From Bacteriovorax stolpii (lineage in GTDB: Bacteria > Bdellovibrionota > Bacteriovoracia > Bacteriovoracales > Bacteriovoracaceae), in assembly GCA_945883845.1 (NCBI GenBank), contig CAMCYI010000026.1:1-43999 (forward strand): 43,999 nt of DNA, read 5' to 3'. Within the stretch, counting starts at the first letter, position 1, and each line of letters starts with the position of its first letter. A program made the translations under genes and the position numbers. Shown piece after piece: positions 33,764 through 41,412 of this stretch. The notes below the pieces were generated by a model, which saw only the letters and a list, made by a program, of their open reading frames with translations, was not told the DNA's origin and ran no database searches.

Positions 33764-35472
33764 TATTTGCGGAGCATGGTCATCCGGCCCATCAGATAGA
33801 CTCCGATCCCCCAGAAAATCCAGCTGAGGGGTGGAATGTCCCGGATATGAGAAACGGAAATATCTCGAACAAAGATTACGCCGGAGAGAATAAAAACTCC
33901 GGCGAGCATCGACAACGCCAGAACAAAAACTGCACGGGCAAAACTACTTCTGAATTCATCAAGCCCCTGGATCCGATGCTCAAACGAGTAATTGTTTTTA
34001 GAAATCTCTTTTAAAAACCATTTCAAATGTTTTGGAATTATCCTGGCCGACGTCAGGACGTCTTTCGCAACCCACATCAGCTCTTCCTGTGCATTCTTCT
34101 GCGACAGGAGCTCGGAAACGAGTTTAGGAAGGTCCTTGTCGAGAACCTTGAAGATATTGAGGTCAAGTCCGATCGACTTACCTACGCCATCTAACGTCAT
34201 CAGCGCTCGGAAAATAATAAACCATTCACGTGGAAGATACAGCTCGTGCTTACTGAGCGTGCGGATGAGATTTCTCACCAGCTCCGTCATGTTGGTTTCC
34301 TGGACAGACAAACCAATGTAAGGAGCAATCGCATCCTTGATATCGCGGGTCAGTTCTTCGTGATCAGGAACCTTTTCATATTCAGCAACGTCGAGAAATT
34401 CATAAACAAGATTATCAAAATTGTAAGTCACAACGGCGTACAGAATCGCAATCAGGTTCGCTCGGTTCTTCTTGCTTAAGGTACCCATGAGGCCAAAATC
34501 GATCAGACCGATGCGACGATCTTTGAGGACGAAGAAGTTCCCGCCGTGAAGGTCAGCGTGAAAGAATCCATCGGCAAGAAGAGTATGAGTAAAGAGCTCG
34601 ATGCTCTTTTCAAGCTTTACGACAACATCAGCGCCGATCTCTTCGAGCGAATGATACTGATTAAAGGGCGTACCATCCAGGAACTCGAGGACAAGGATGT
34701 CCTGACTACTCCACTCACGATAAACTTCCGGTACAACGAGGAATCCATCCTTATCAATCACCTTCAGGTTCTTTTTGAGGCGTTCACAGTTTTGCGCTTC
34801 CACCATGAAGTTCAATTCATTTTGTGTGCTCTTGAAGAAATCAGAAATCATCTTTGAGATGCCCATGAAACGAAGTTCGGAAGAAACTTTTTCAAGACTC
34901 TTCACAATGAAGACAAGGATTTCGAAATCCGTCATGATGAGTTTCGTGATGCCGGGTCTTCTGACTTTCACAACGACTTTCTGACCGGAATGTAGTTCAG
35001 CTTTATAAACGACACCAATCGATGCTGTTCCGATTGCTTCTTTATCAATGTGCTTAAAAACTACCGATGCTTTTTTGCCAAGACTTGCTTCAATAACACC
35101 CAGGGCCTGCTCAAAGGGAATGCCTTTCACATTATTCTGGAGGTGCTTTAACTCTTTAATGAGTGCCGGATCAAGAATATCTTCACGTGTCGCAAGGAGC
35201 TGCCCAAGCTTGATAAAACTAGGTCCAAGTTCTTCGAAACTTTTTCTGAGTTGGGAACCGAAAACCTGCCACCATTCATCGTTACTCAGGTCCTCGCGTT
35301 TGAGTTCTGAGACGCGGGCGGGTAAAACAAATCCGGGAATGACTTTGTCGAGGCCCGACTTGAGGATCAATTCCGAGAATCCATGGCGGCCCAAAACAGT
35401 GAGAATCTCTCTGAAACGCGAGACATTCTTGATTGTTTTCGAAATACCGATTCCGGTTTTGATCAGATCCAT
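33760..35472 (-). CDS. ABC1/UbiB-family atypical kinase-like protein
   Basis: 570 residues, close to E. coli UbiB (546). The KxGQ-type motif is in LGPSFIKLGQLLATRED (about 87-103), followed by the kinase-like core: VVVKVRRPG with the invariant Lys, LVLEFLDGTPF, ADLHGGNFF and IGLIDFGLMG with the metal-binding Asp. The C-terminus has two membrane spans (about 515-565, VFVLALSMLAGVFILSGVIF and the last 20 residues). UbiB and relatives support quinone synthesis or lipid handling. No ubi or men gene is in the window, so the pathway is inferred from family only. The start lacks an obvious Shine-Dalgarno. Confidence 0.9.
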   Translation of the reverse strand: MDLIKTGIGISKTIKNVSRFREILTVLGRHGFSELILKSGLDKVIPGFVLPARVSELKREDLSNDEWWQVFGSQLRKSFEELGPSFIKLGQLLATREDILDPALIKELKHLQNNVKGIPFEQALGVIEASLGKKASVVFKHIDKEAIGTASIGVVYKAELHSGQKVVVKVRRPGITKLIMTDFEILVFIVKSLEKVSSELRFMGISKMISDFFKSTQNELNFMVEAQNCERLKKNLKVIDKDGFLVVPEVYREWSSQDILVLEFLDGTPFNQYHSLEEIGADVVVKLEKSIELFTHTLLADGFFHADLHGGNFFVLKDRRIGLIDFGLMGTLSKKNRANLIAILYAVVTYNFDNLVYEFLDVAEYEKVPDHEELTRDIKDAIAPYIGLSVQETNMTELVRNLIRTLSKHELYLPREWFIIFRALMTLDGVGKSIGLDLNIFKVLDKDLPKLVSELLSQKNAQEELMWVAKDVLTSARIIPKHLKWFLKEISKNNYSFEHRIQGLDEFRSSFARAVFVLALSMLAGVFILSGVIFVRDISVSHIRDIPPLSWIFWGIGVYLMGRMTMLRKY

Positions 35473-35540
35473 GTTTTTGACTGTCGCTTTTTTGTTTTAT
35501 GGTAAGGTAAAATGGCTCTAACACCAATAAATGCGTAGCT

Positions 35541-36062
35541 ATGCACTATTTACCCATGGCAAAACTGACTGTTTCAATCCTCTTTCTACTGATCTCCGTG
35601 ACCGCCTGGTCTGCGGAGACTTGTTCACGTGTAGCGACGATCAATTATCAGGAAGTATTGGTGGATGTGAGCAGTAGAAATCGTGGTGAGGGCCTTCGTT
35701 ATTATCTCCAGAAAGATCAGGTCTCCAAAGCTCTTCTTGATGAGTATCAGGAGAACAATAAATTGAACTGGAAGAGTGCTGCCTTCAGTACACTCGGTGC
35801 AGGAATGATTCTTTTCGGTGTCCTTAGAACTTCCGAAGGTGAAAACGAAACTGTCACGAGTAAGAATTTTCTCATTCTTGGGGGACTCACATTGATTACG
35901 GTAAACTATTTCGTCTCACGGACCATGGAATACAATAACGAACGTCTTCTTTCTCAATCGGTCGAAGAATACAATAAGAGAAATACTCCCAAAATTTTCT
36001 TCTCTCCGACTGACCCACAAAACGGCTATGGATTCGGCGTCGGTGCGAGCCAGGAGTTCTGA
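35541..36062 (+). CDS. Membrane-associated protein of unknown function
   Basis: 173 residues from ATG 35541; ATG 35556 is an alternative giving MAKLTVSILFLLISVTAWSA, a clean signal peptide. After it comes a mature part with two further hydrophobic stretches (about 82-98 and 110-125), so it is either anchored or a small integral membrane protein. No family recognised. Neither start has a strong ribosome binding site. Its stop overlaps the next start (TGATG), so the zinc-ribbon gene is translationally coupled to it. Confidence 0.6.
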   Translation: MHYLPMAKLTVSILFLLISVTAWSAETCSRVATINYQEVLVDVSSRNRGEGLRYYLQKDQVSKALLDEYQENNKLNWKSAAFSTLGAGMILFGVLRTSEGENETVTSKNFLILGGLTLITVNYFVSRTMEYNNERLLSQSVEEYNKRNTPKIFFSPTDPQNGYGFGVGASQEF

Positions 36063-36352
36063 TGTCCCTTCATTGCTATAAATGCCAGGAAGTCCTTCCC
36101 GATAGTCTTAAGGTCATGGTTGGCCGCAGAGATGTCTGCCCCAAGTGCATGACCGATATACGTTGTTGCCGTAACTGTGGGTTTTACGATGTAAAATCCT
36201 ATAATGAGTGCCGTGAACCATCCGCAGACAGGGTCACAGATAAAGAGAAAGCTAACTTTTGTGACTATTTTAAGATAGGATCAGGCGCGAATGATGCAGA
36301 GAAAGCCAAGGCCGATGCCCTCGCTAAGGCCAATGCACTTTTCAAAAAATAA
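36062..36352 (+). CDS. Small zinc-ribbon protein
   Basis: 96 residues. Cys pairs CYKC (5-8), CPKC (26-29), CRNC (36-39), then C at 50 and C at 67 in FCDYF, enough for one or two zinc ribbons. The stretch CRNCGFYDVKSYNECREPSA followed by DKEKANFCDYF is a pattern that I have seen in small uncharacterised proteins of Geobacter-like and Leptospira-like genomes. The tail is Ala/Lys-rich helix. It precedes greA by 18 bases and could be a factor in transcription or RNA handling, but that is guesswork from neighbourhood. Confidence 0.75.
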   Translation: MSLHCYKCQEVLPDSLKVMVGRRDVCPKCMTDIRCCRNCGFYDVKSYNECREPSADRVTDKEKANFCDYFKIGSGANDAEKAKADALAKANALFKK

Positions 36353-36370
36353 GGTTCAATTGAGGAAGTT

Positions 36371-36844
36371 ATGAGTGACGTTTTGATGACAGCCGTCGGA
36401 AAGAAAATGCTTGAAGATGAACTTCATCATCTTGTGAGAGTTGAGCGCGAATACATAAAACAGGCCATCTCAGACGCCCGCGAACTTGGTGACTTGAAAG
36501 AAAATGCTGAATACCATGCTGCCAAAGAAAGACAATCCATCATTGAAGGCCGGATCATGGATGTTCAGGGTAAGATCTCGCGCTCACGCGTGATTGATAC
36601 TCAAATTGTTCAGGCACAAAAAATCGTCTTCGGTGCCACTGTCACGATTTATGATCAGCAAAAAGAAATCACACTCACCTATCAGATTGTTGGCGAAGAT
36701 GAAGCCATGACTGATCCAAAGAAAGTTTCTTATACGTCTCCTCTTGGAAAATCTCTGATCGGAAAAGAAGAAGGTGACGAAGTCACTGTGAAGGCCCCGA
36801 AAGGCGACCTCATTTATGAAGTCCAGGCCGTCAAGTACATCTGA
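36371..36844 (+). CDS. greA: Transcription elongation factor GreA
   Basis: 157 residues, the standard size. The N-terminal coiled coil includes the family motif LGDLKENAEYHAAKERQ (about 41-57), which carries the acidic tip residues that insert into the RNA polymerase channel to stimulate transcript cleavage. The C-terminal FKBP-like half has TYQIVGEDEA and SPLGKSLIGKEEGDEV (about 112-137). The Shine-Dalgarno GAGGAAG is strong. The recG reading frame begins inside its 3' end. Confidence 0.95.
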   Translation: MSDVLMTAVGKKMLEDELHHLVRVEREYIKQAISDARELGDLKENAEYHAAKERQSIIEGRIMDVQGKISRSRVIDTQIVQAQKIVFGATVTIYDQQKEITLTYQIVGEDEAMTDPKKVSYTSPLGKSLIGKEEGDEVTVKAPKGDLIYEVQAVKYI

Positions 36845-38912
36845 ACTGAGCTGGTCTTCACCGCTTGAAGAACTCTCAGGAAAGAAACCCACCCCTACCA
36901 TTCAGAAGATTACCGACGCCGGTATTAAGACTCTTCAGGATCTCCTGTGGATTCTTCCATTGAGAATTCATCAGATGCCAGCAATCCAGCCTTTCCGAGA
37001 AGCTCAACTGAATCAATTTTTCAAAGGTTCCGGAAAAGTCATTCATGTTGATATCAAGCCTGCCTTTGGAAGGAGAGGTAAGGGCAACATCTTGCTCTAC
37101 AATGGATATGTCGTGGTGAAAGATGATCTATCGAGTGAGACTCTGAGTCTTCGATGGTTCAATCTATATCCGAATCAAAAAAAGCAAATCGAGTCACTGG
37201 AAAAAATTCTTTTTCTTGGACAGGCCCAGGAATTCAAGGCGCAAAAACAAATCATTAATCCACAAATTATCAATCCGGAAACTGCACAAGGAAATGGATA
37301 CATTATTGAGTATCCGACAGTGAATAAGACCGGCGGAACTCTCCTGAAAAAAATCATCGACATGATTCCTGGCCATTTGTGGAACAAGATTCCGCAGACT
37401 CTCCCTGAACTCAATTACGACTCCATGCTGAGCCTTGGAGAAGCCTTCCGCGTGATCCACGGAAAATTGCCGGTAGAGAAATTTTCACGTGAAGTAAAAT
37501 CTTCAGCTGAAGAAAGACTCATCTATGAAGAGTTTCTCATTGATCAGTTAAAAATCCAGACGCGGCGTAAATTTATCAAGCGTAAGGATGCGCCTGTTTT
37601 CAAAGTCAGCGAAAAAGAAATTGATGAATGGAAACGCTCACTCCCCTTCAGTCTTACAACAGACCAGAATAAAGTTTTGGCCGATGTTATTTCAGATCTT
37701 GGTTCCGGTCATCCCATGATGAGAATGGTACAGGGTGATGTTGGTTGTGGTAAAACTATCGTTGCCTATCTGGCTTCGCAATTTGTCATTTATAAAGGTC
37801 ATCAGGTGGCACTCATGTGTCCGACTGAAGCTCTCGCGCAACAGCACTTTGAATCTTTTAAAACACTCGATCCGGTACTCAAAGTCGAACTTCTCCTCGG
37901 CTCAACCAAGGCGAAGGAGAAAAAACTCATCCTCGCCAGACTTCTCTCCGGTGAAACCAAACTTATCATCGGCACTCACTCTCTTTTTCAGGACACGGTT
38001 CAGTTTAAGAAACTCGGACTCGCTGTCATTGATGAGCAACATAAGTTCGGCGTTGAGCAACGCCTGCGTTTGGTGGCCAAAGGTGAAGGCACCCACTGCC
38101 TCATTATGACTGCAACACCAATTCCACGCACTCTTAGTCTCGCTCAATACGGTGACCTTGATATCTCGTCAATTAAAGTCATGCCTGGCGGGCGCAAGGG
38201 AATTAAAACCAGGATCACCGAAAAGCAGAATTACGAAAAGTATGTTGAGTTTGTAAAAGCCAGGCTCAATCTTGGAGAGCAGGCTTACTTCGTTTTTCCG
38301 GCCATTGAAGAAAGTGAGACTCTTGATCTACAAAACGTGAAAGAAGGCTTTGCCAGATACCAGAAAAATTTTAAGGATTTTAAAGTAGAGATGCTACATG
38401 GTCAGATGAAGGCCGATGAGAAAGAAAAAGTCGTACAAGATTTTCGCGACAAAAAAATCAACATTCTTATTTCCACAAGTGTCATTGAGGTGGGAATAAA
38501 TATTCCAAATGCAACAATCATGAGCATCTACTCACCTGAGAGGTTCGGATTAAGTTCTCTTCACCAGTTACGTGGGCGGGTCGGTCGCGGAGACAAACCT
38601 GGATTTTGTTTTCTCATTCTGGATAAGGATCCAAATCCAGAAATTCTCCAGCGCCTGAAAGTTATTGAAGACAATCTAGATGGATTCGTTATTGCCGAAG
38701 AGGATCTTAAATTTCGGGGAGAAGGTGATCTTTTCGGAGTGGACCAGTCCGGGACCGTCACGACGAAAAAGCTGGCAAACTTTCTCACCCACACACATAT
38801 TCTTGAAAAGGTTGTGCGGGATCTTAACGAGTTAATCCGGACAAAGCCTGAAGTACTCGAACCTCACTTCACCCGTCTTGCCAGCGACCAGAAAATTCTC
38901 GACACGATTTAA
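36816..38912 (+). CDS. recG: ATP-dependent DNA helicase RecG
   Basis: 698 residues (E. coli 693). It rewinds stalled replication forks and branch-migrates Holliday junctions. The N-terminal wedge (OB-fold) region is followed by superfamily 2 motifs: Walker A GDVGCGKT (about 306-313), DEQHKFGVEQR, TATPIPRTL, ISTSVIEVGINIPNAT and QLRGRVGRG. The last 100 residues (DEDLKFRGEGDLFG-type region, here AEEDLKFRGEGDLFGVDQSG) are the RecG-specific TRG/C-terminal module. The only available start is ATG 36816, which overlaps greA by 29 bases, so its translation is probably coupled to greA. Confidence 0.95.
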   Translation: MKSRPSSTSELSWSSPLEELSGKKPTPTIQKITDAGIKTLQDLLWILPLRIHQMPAIQPFREAQLNQFFKGSGKVIHVDIKPAFGRRGKGNILLYNGYVVVKDDLSSETLSLRWFNLYPNQKKQIESLEKILFLGQAQEFKAQKQIINPQIINPETAQGNGYIIEYPTVNKTGGTLLKKIIDMIPGHLWNKIPQTLPELNYDSMLSLGEAFRVIHGKLPVEKFSREVKSSAEERLIYEEFLIDQLKIQTRRKFIKRKDAPVFKVSEKEIDEWKRSLPFSLTTDQNKVLADVISDLGSGHPMMRMVQGDVGCGKTIVAYLASQFVIYKGHQVALMCPTEALAQQHFESFKTLDPVLKVELLLGSTKAKEKKLILARLLSGETKLIIGTHSLFQDTVQFKKLGLAVIDEQHKFGVEQRLRLVAKGEGTHCLIMTATPIPRTLSLAQYGDLDISSIKVMPGGRKGIKTRITEKQNYEKYVEFVKARLNLGEQAYFVFPAIEESETLDLQNVKEGFARYQKNFKDFKVEMLHGQMKADEKEKVVQDFRDKKINILISTSVIEVGINIPNATIMSIYSPERFGLSSLHQLRGRVGRGDKPGFCFLILDKDPNPEILQRLKVIEDNLDGFVIAEEDLKFRGEGDLFGVDQSGTVTTKKLANFLTHTHILEKVVRDLNELIRTKPEVLEPHFTRLASDQKILDTI

Positions 38913-38943
38913 TCCTGATCATTTTACTATGCCCGGGTTCTCC

Positions 38944-38972
38944 TTCACCTCACCGCAGTCTCATACTATAAT
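38944..38972 (+). promoter_or_regulatory. Sigma-70 promoter giving a leaderless mRNA
   Basis: TTCACC (4 of 6), 17 bases, and a perfect TATAAT at 38967-38972. Six bases later is the ATG at 38979, so the predicted +1 is its A. There is no Shine-Dalgarno. Confidence 0.6.
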
Positions 38973-38978
38973 AAACAC

Positions 38979-39386
38979 ATGATCGCATTAGATGTCATAG
39001 AGACTCCCGACGCCAATATCCGGACTCAGTTCAGGTTCTTTAAGAACGAACTTTATTTCGGAAGGAAGAATGGAGACCTTAAAATCGAAGACAATTCCAT
39101 CCAGCCTTCTCATCTCATGATAGAGATTCTGGAAAATGAACTTCTGGTTCATCCACAGAAAGGTGTGGAGTTTTTTCTGATTAACGGCAAGCGAGCAACT
39201 TCGATCAGAAAAATAAAGAAAGGTGATGTCATCGGTTTTGGAAAAACTTCCGTCAAAATTACAGACTTCCAGTCGACACCGGATCGTTCTAAGAAAACCG
39301 TCCTAAACGAAAAGCTGAATCTCCTGATGGAATCAGATTCTCCCCGCATGCCAGTCATTGAAAAAATCAGTGAGATGATGAAGTAA
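38979..39386 (+). CDS. FHA-domain protein
   Basis: 135 residues forming one forkhead-associated domain: FFKNELYFGRKNGDLKIED (the GR motif at about 29-30), SIQPSHLMIEIL (the S-x-x-H motif, with Ser and His in place), and INGKR-TSIRKIKKGDVIGFG (the N-G element). FHA domains bind phosphothreonine peptides. No Ser/Thr kinase is adjacent, so partners lie elsewhere. A short Lys/Glu-rich tail follows. It is read from its own near-consensus promoter and appears leaderless. It ends one base before the hydrolase gene and is cotranscribed with it. Confidence 0.88.
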   Translation: MIALDVIETPDANIRTQFRFFKNELYFGRKNGDLKIEDNSIQPSHLMIEILENELLVHPQKGVEFFLINGKRATSIRKIKKGDVIGFGKTSVKITDFQSTPDRSKKTVLNEKLNLLMESDSPRMPVIEKISEMMK

Positions 39387-39387
39387 C

Positions 39388-40275
39388 ATGTTCAAAAATA
39401 ATATTGCCAATTTTTATAAGACAGATGACGGTGAACAGATTTATTTCCTGAAGAACTTCGACGTCATTGATGAGAAAAAACCAGTAATGGTTTTTAACTA
39501 TGGTCTTGTCTGCAGTAATCACCATTGGCAGTTTCAGACGGAATATTTTGACGAGCTCGGTTATCAGGTCGTTGTCCATGACTACCGCGGGCACTTTCAA
39601 TCGAGCGGAAAAGATAATCTCTCGAAGATGAATTTTACCCAGATGGCCAAAGACGTTCATGATGTCTGCCACTTTCTTGGGATCAAAAATGCTGTGATGC
39701 TTGGCCACAGCATGGGTGTGAATGTCTGCCTCCAGCTCGCTAAAGATTATCCAGCTCTGGTGCATTCAATGGTTTTGATATCTGGAACTTTCCTGCCGGT
39801 GAAAGATGTCATGTTTGATTCAAACGTCATGGAATTCATCATGCCTATAGTCCTGATGGCAAAGGGGAAATTCCCCAAGGTCTTTGATAAAATCTGGGCC
39901 AGTGCCTCAAATCCGGTCATTCGAAAACTCATTCATCATGCCGGGTTTAACGCCCACAAAGTTTCTGAAGAGTTCGTCGATATTTACCTGAACAGAGTTT
40001 CCCAGCTGGGTTTACCGGTCTTTCTCCAGCTCTTCGAGGAAATGACCAGGCAAAACATCATTTCCTGTATCGACCGAATGACTATGCCTTCTCTGATCAT
40101 CGGGGGACACAAGGATGGGGTTATCCCCAACCACCTTCAAAGAACCCTCGCAACCCTCCTTCCAAATTCCAAAACTTATTTTCTGAAGGATGGATCGCAT
40201 GTACCCCAGGCCGATTTCCCTCAAATGGTGAACGACAGAATTCAACTCTTTATCTCGCAGTATCCACAGGTTTGA
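39388..40275 (+). CDS. Alpha/beta-hydrolase
   Basis: 295 residues. The catalytic triad is visible: nucleophile elbow GHSMG (about 109-113, Ser111), the acid in GGHKDGVIP and the His in DGSHVPQADFP near the C-terminus. The oxyanion-region motif is NYGLVCSNHHWQ (about 37-48), in place of the usual HG. No signal peptide. The substrate is unknown; the family includes esterases, lipases and peptidases. It follows the FHA gene by one base. It ends before palindrome copy 4. Confidence 0.87.
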   Translation: MFKNNIANFYKTDDGEQIYFLKNFDVIDEKKPVMVFNYGLVCSNHHWQFQTEYFDELGYQVVVHDYRGHFQSSGKDNLSKMNFTQMAKDVHDVCHFLGIKNAVMLGHSMGVNVCLQLAKDYPALVHSMVLISGTFLPVKDVMFDSNVMEFIMPIVLMAKGKFPKVFDKIWASASNPVIRKLIHHAGFNAHKVSEEFVDIYLNRVSQLGLPVFLQLFEEMTRQNIISCIDRMTMPSLIIGGHKDGVIPNHLQRTLATLLPNSKTYFLKDGSHVPQADFPQMVNDRIQLFISQYPQV

Positions 40276-40292
40276 TGTCTAAAACTTGATCA
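40276..40292. promoter_or_regulatory. TGTC-box palindrome, copy 4 (weak)
   Basis: TGTCTAAAACTTGATCA: perfect left half-site, right half only 3 of 6. It sits 80 bases before the start of the secreted-protein gene at 40373, directly after the hydrolase stop codon. Confidence 0.35.
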
Positions 40293-40372
40293 GCAGCTAA
40301 AAACTATTCAATCACATCTGGCACCCCAGCAGACCTGGATTAGCATAATAAAAACCTTAAAAGGGACTCATT

Positions 40373-40831
40373 ATGAAAACAGCTTTATTCGCCCTCATTC
40401 TCGCTTCTTTCACCGGTGCAGCTTTTGCGCAGGAGACAGCAATATGTTTCGAACGCAAGTACTCAGCAGAACACCTCAGACAGAATCCTAAGCAGCAGGT
40501 AAAAACAATCCGCGTGACTCTCACACAGGAAGATAATCTTTATAACTCAATTGAAATTGAAACTCGTAAGCCAATTAAAGGTCATACAAAGTTCTCCAGT
40601 GGTGGCGGATGCAGAATCGCTACAGGTGCACTTCACTGTGGTTTTGATGCTGATGGAGGAAACTTTCTTTTCGACGATCAAGGCAAGCAAGCGTTCCTAA
40701 AAGTATCAAGTGCTCTCTTTCTTTATCACACAGAAAATTCAACTGAAGATGAATCTGAAGGCCGTGACCTGATTCTTTCGCCGGGAGCTGCAAATGGTGT
40801 TTACCGTTTGAACTCTGTTCCTTGCAACTAA
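40373..40831 (+). CDS. Small secreted protein, unknown function
   Basis: 152 residues. Signal peptide (MKTALFALILASFTGAAFA, cut before QETA), then a 133-residue mature domain with Cys in AICFERK, GGCRIA, LHCGFD and at the penultimate residue, probably two disulfides, and a beta-rich composition. The Shine-Dalgarno is AAAGGGA. Its layout resembles that of the next gene (signal peptide, early Cys, late Cys), but I see no clear sequence identity. No family recognised. Confidence 0.75.
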   Translation: MKTALFALILASFTGAAFAQETAICFERKYSAEHLRQNPKQQVKTIRVTLTQEDNLYNSIEIETRKPIKGHTKFSSGGGCRIATGALHCGFDADGGNFLFDDQGKQAFLKVSSALFLYHTENSTEDESEGRDLILSPGAANGVYRLNSVPCN

Positions 40832-40832
40832 C

Positions 40833-40849
40833 TGTCAAAACTATATACA
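40833..40849. promoter_or_regulatory. TGTC-box palindrome, copy 5
   Basis: TGTCAAAACTATATACA: both half-sites match 5 of 6. It lies two bases after one secreted-protein gene and 150 bases before the next (40999). It differs from perfect copy 3 at only two of 17 positions. Confidence 0.45.
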
Positions 40850-40863
40850 CTCTTAATGATAAA

Positions 40864-40919
40864 CGAAGGGCCGAACTGGCCCTTCGTCCGTTTAGGGAAG
40901 TTTAACTTCTCTTTTTTAT
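40864..40919 (+). terminator. Double-hairpin terminator after the 40373 gene
   Basis: First stem CGAAGGGCC-GAACT-GGCCCTTCG (9 bp, perfect, 40864-40886). Then a second, AGGGAAG-TTTAA-CTTCTCT (40894-40912), followed by TTTTTATT. The second has the T-run, so termination most likely happens there. Confidence 0.85.
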
Positions 40920-40947
40920 TCAAATCGAATTGGCACAGTTCCTGCTT

Positions 40948-40956
40948 TGTTAGAAT
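40948..40956 (+). promoter_or_regulatory. Extended -10 promoter of a small secreted gene
   Basis: TGTTAGAAT (TG-N-TAGAAT), predicted start about 40963, leader of about 36 bases. TTGGCA lies 15 bases before the TAGAAT box, which is short spacing for a -35. Confidence 0.4.
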
Positions 40957-40998
40957 CAAGACATAACTTAAATGATTTAAGCAAACCAAAGGAACTTT

Positions 40999-41406
40999 AT
41001 GAAATTCTTCATCGCACTTACGTTATCTGCATTCATAACTTCTGCTTTCGCAGCACTTCCGATTGAGTGCTTTAACGATCAGACCAGCGGTGATGCTTCG
41101 AGAGTCTATATGTGGCACAGCCTGAAAGATTCAACTTCCAAAGTACAAGCTATTCTGGTTTCAGTTAAGACTCATCCTTTCAATCTGGACCACAAAGTTA
41201 AAGTTACTGATAAAGAGATGATTGTGAAGCTCTCAAACGCTGAGTTCGCGAGATTCAACAGTTCGAACAAGGGAATACTTACGCTCACTAACTACGAATC
41301 AAAAATTGTAAGAGCGGGAGTTCAGAAAGCGATGCTTTTGAATGTAGATAAGACTGTAGCGACATTAGCGATCAACGGTGACATCTACCCGTTTGGTTGC
41401 AGATAA
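40999..41406 (+). CDS. Small secreted protein, unknown function
   Basis: 135 residues with a signal peptide (MKFFIALTLSAFITSAFA, cut before ALPIE), then a mature domain with Cys near the start (IECFND) and at the penultimate residue (FGCR), the expected positions for one long-range disulfide. It is beta-rich and Lys/Ser/Thr-rich. The Shine-Dalgarno is AAAGGAA. It is preceded by a terminator, palindrome copy 5 and an extended -10 promoter. I recognise no family. The opposite-strand gene ends seven bases away. Confidence 0.75.
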   Translation: MKFFIALTLSAFITSAFAALPIECFNDQTSGDASRVYMWHSLKDSTSKVQAILVSVKTHPFNLDHKVKVTDKEMIVKLSNAEFARFNSSNKGILTLTNYESKIVRAGVQKAMLLNVDKTVATLAINGDIYPFGCR

Positions 41407-41412
41407 TTTAAA

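Noticed and set aside
40855..40975. Short frame beginning ATGATAAACGAA after the 40373 gene
   Set aside because: It lies inside the double-hairpin terminator and has no ribosome binding site.
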